DNA of 6,812 bases from DASPLH01 sp035627675 (GTDB lineage: Bacteria; Acidobacteriota; Terriglobia; Terriglobales; Acidobacteriaceae), in assembly GCA_035627675.1 (NCBI GenBank), contig DASPLH010000219.1, positions 1-6,812 of the forward strand. Direction: 5' to 3'. Of the stretch, positions 5,610-6,812 are shown in pieces. The notes under the pieces are model-generated. The model was given only the letters and a program-made list of their open reading frames with translations. It had not been told where the DNA came from and ran no database searches. The position numbers were made by a program, and so were the translations under genes. Position 1 is the first letter of the stretch; every line of letters starts with the position of its first letter.

Positions 5610-6812
5610 ATGAAATCCGTCATAGTCGGCACGGCCGGGCACATCGATCACGGAAAGACCGCACTGGTGCGGGCCCTGACCGGCATTGACACCGACCGAC
5701 TGGAAGAAGAGAAGCGGCGCGGCATCACCATCGACCTCGGCTTCGCGCACCTCGCGTTGAAGGCTCCGGGCGGAGAGGATCTTCGGCTCGGGTTCGTGGA
5801 CGTGCCGGGACACGAGCGCTTCGTGCGCAACATGCTGGCCGGAGTCGGCGGAATCGACATCGTGCTGTTGATCGTGGCCGCCGATGAAGGCGTGATGCCG
5901 CAGACGCGCGAACACTTCGACATCTGCCGCATGCTGGGCGTGGAGCGCGGAATAACCGTGCTGACCAAGAGCGACCTGGTGGATGCCGACACGCTCGAGG
6001 TCGTGCGCATGGAGGTGGAGGAGTTCGTGCGCGGGTCGTTCCTAGACGGCGCGCGCGCGCCGATCGTGCCGGTGAGCGCCATCACGGGCGCGGGGCTCGA
6101 CGAGTTCCGGCGCGAACTGGCGCGCATCGCCGAAGGTACACCCGGCAAAAGCACCGCCGGAGCCGTTCGCCTGCCGATCGACCGGGCGTTCACAATGAAA
6201 GGCTTCGGAACGGTCGTTACCGGAACGCTGCTCACCGGAAAGATCCGCAAAGAAGACGAGCTGGAACTCCTGCCGGCCGGACGAACGGTGCGCGTGCGCG
6301 GCGTGCAGGTACGTGGCCGCGCGGCTGACGAGGCTACGGCCGGACAGCGCACGGCGTTGAATCTCGCCGGTGTGGAACTCGAAGATCTTGCACGCGGCAT
6401 GATGCTGGTCGCGCCGCACGGATATCGATCGACACGGCGCGCGGATGTCTCGCTGACGTTGCTCCCCAATGCGAAGCCGCTGCGGAATCACGCGCGCGCA
6501 CACCCGCACACGCATACCGCGGAGACGATTGCCGAGGTCGTGCTGCCGAGAATCGGCGCGGAGCCCGAACCTCTACAACCGGGCGCGACAGCCCTGGTGC
6601 GGTTGCGTTTCGCCGAGCCACTGCCGATCGTGCCGGGAGACCGGTTGATCGTCCGCCAGTTCTCTCCGGTTATCACCATCGGCGGAGGAGCCGTAGTGGA
6701 TGCCGCTCCCGTTTCGCGACGCTTCGACGAGCGTGCGCAGCAGTGGCTGCGCAGTGTGGCAAACGCTTCGCTGGCTGATGTGGCAGTTGCGCGCGTGAGC
6801 CGGCGCGGAGCC
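5610..6812 (+). CDS. selB: Selenocysteine-specific translation elongation factor, N-terminal 401 residues (cut by window edge)
   Basis: SelB is an EF-Tu-like GTPase that brings Sec-tRNA(Sec) to the ribosome at UGA codons marked by a SECIS hairpin. From ATG 5610 the frame stays open to the window end; complete SelB is usually about 600-650 residues. Seen: G1 GTAGHIDHGKT (7-17), the switch I/G2 segment TDRLEEEKRRGITIDLGFA (28-46) characteristic of SelB/eIF2-gamma-like factors, G3 DVPGHE (64-69), G4 TKSD (119-122), and G5 in VSAITGAGL. Domain 2 begins near LPIDRAFTMKGFGTVVTGTLLTG, and domain 3 includes PGDRLIVRQFSPVITIGGG. The C-terminal winged-helix domains that read SECIS lie mostly beyond the edge. 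A short His-rich patch (H294, H298, H300, H302) occupies the place where the family has an HxGTA-like segment. The start follows an inverted repeat and has no Shine-Dalgarno sequence. selA and selC are not in the window. Confidence 0.95.
   Translation, partial: MKSVIVGTAGHIDHGKTALVRALTGIDTDRLEEEKRRGITIDLGFAHLALKAPGGEDLRLGFVDVPGHERFVRNMLAGVGGIDIVLLIVAADEGVMPQTREHFDICRMLGVERGITVLTKSDLVDADTLEVVRMEVEEFVRGSFLDGARAPIVPVSAITGAGLDEFRRELARIAEGTPGKSTAGAVRLPIDRAFTMKGFGTVVTGTLLTGKIRKEDELELLPAGRTVRVRGVQVRGRAADEATAGQRTALNLAGVELEDLARGMMLVAPHGYRSTRRADVSLTLLPNAKPLRNHARAHPHTHTAETIAEVVLPRIGAEPEPLQPGATALVRLRFAEPLPIVPGDRLIVRQFSPVITIGGGAVVDAAPVSRRFDERAQQWLRSVANASLADVAVARVSRRGA

Noticed and set aside
5339..5644. 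N-terminal extension of the kinase to 323 residues
   Set aside because: The added 102 residues lack family similarity and would run into the selB start region; ATG 5338 begins just before the P-loop, as in homologues.
4754..5689. 311-residue plus-strand open frame spanning the kinase gene and the selB start
   Set aside because: Antisense to the kinase and out of frame with selB; no motif seen.
5648..6469. 273-residue minus-strand open frame inside selB
   Set aside because: Ser/Arg-rich shadow of the selB GTPase domain.
6486..6520. His-rich patch in SelB as a special metal site
   Set aside because: It coincides with a low-complexity GC-rich stretch and a segment where SelB homologues already carry a histidine; not enough to claim metal binding.

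Overview
The window is about 6.8 kb of GC-rich bacterial DNA carrying mostly housekeeping genes, plus one low-similarity island. The gene set (GatB, PanB, PanC, a deoxynucleoside kinase, SelB) and the intergenic heptamer and 'accacgg' repeat remnants suggest a Gram-negative, possibly an acidobacterium. That placement rests on recollection of similar neighbourhoods and is only a moderate-confidence guess.

Layout, left to right. (1) 1-650, minus: the N-terminal 216 residues of gatB, cut by the window edge, with a perfect TATAAT only 8 nt from its ATG. (2) 651-1993: a repeat-rich spacer, then a plus-strand gene (968-1903) for an unrecognised membrane protein, then a hairpin and a second set of heptamer repeats. 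This block sits between two conserved minus-strand genes and looks accessory. (3) 1994-4428, minus: a compact operon read panB -> exported protein of unknown function -> panC. The middle gene overlaps the panB stop by 4 bases (GTGA) and ends 12 nt before panC. (4) 4429-4672: panB leader with a palindrome beside a strong ribosome binding site, and a 12-bp-stem hairpin behind the next gene. (5) 4673-5338, minus: a deoxynucleoside kinase. (6) 5339-5609: divergent spacer with a perfect 8+8 bp inverted repeat just ahead of (7) 5610-6812, plus: the first 401 codons of selB, cut by the right edge.

How the genes work together. PanB makes ketopantoate from alpha-ketoisovalerate, and PanC joins pantoate to beta-alanine to give pantothenate, the coenzyme A precursor. 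KPR/PanE and PanD are not in the window. The kinase salvages deoxynucleosides. GatB belongs to the amidotransferase that corrects Glu-tRNA(Gln)/Asp-tRNA(Asn). SelB delivers Sec-tRNA to recoded UGA codons, so the organism probably makes selenoproteins.

I found no complete new multi-gene system. The most interesting items are the exported protein embedded between panB and panC, the four-helix membrane protein with a possible arrestin-like tail in a repeat-flanked island, and the inverted repeat overlapping the likely selB promoter.
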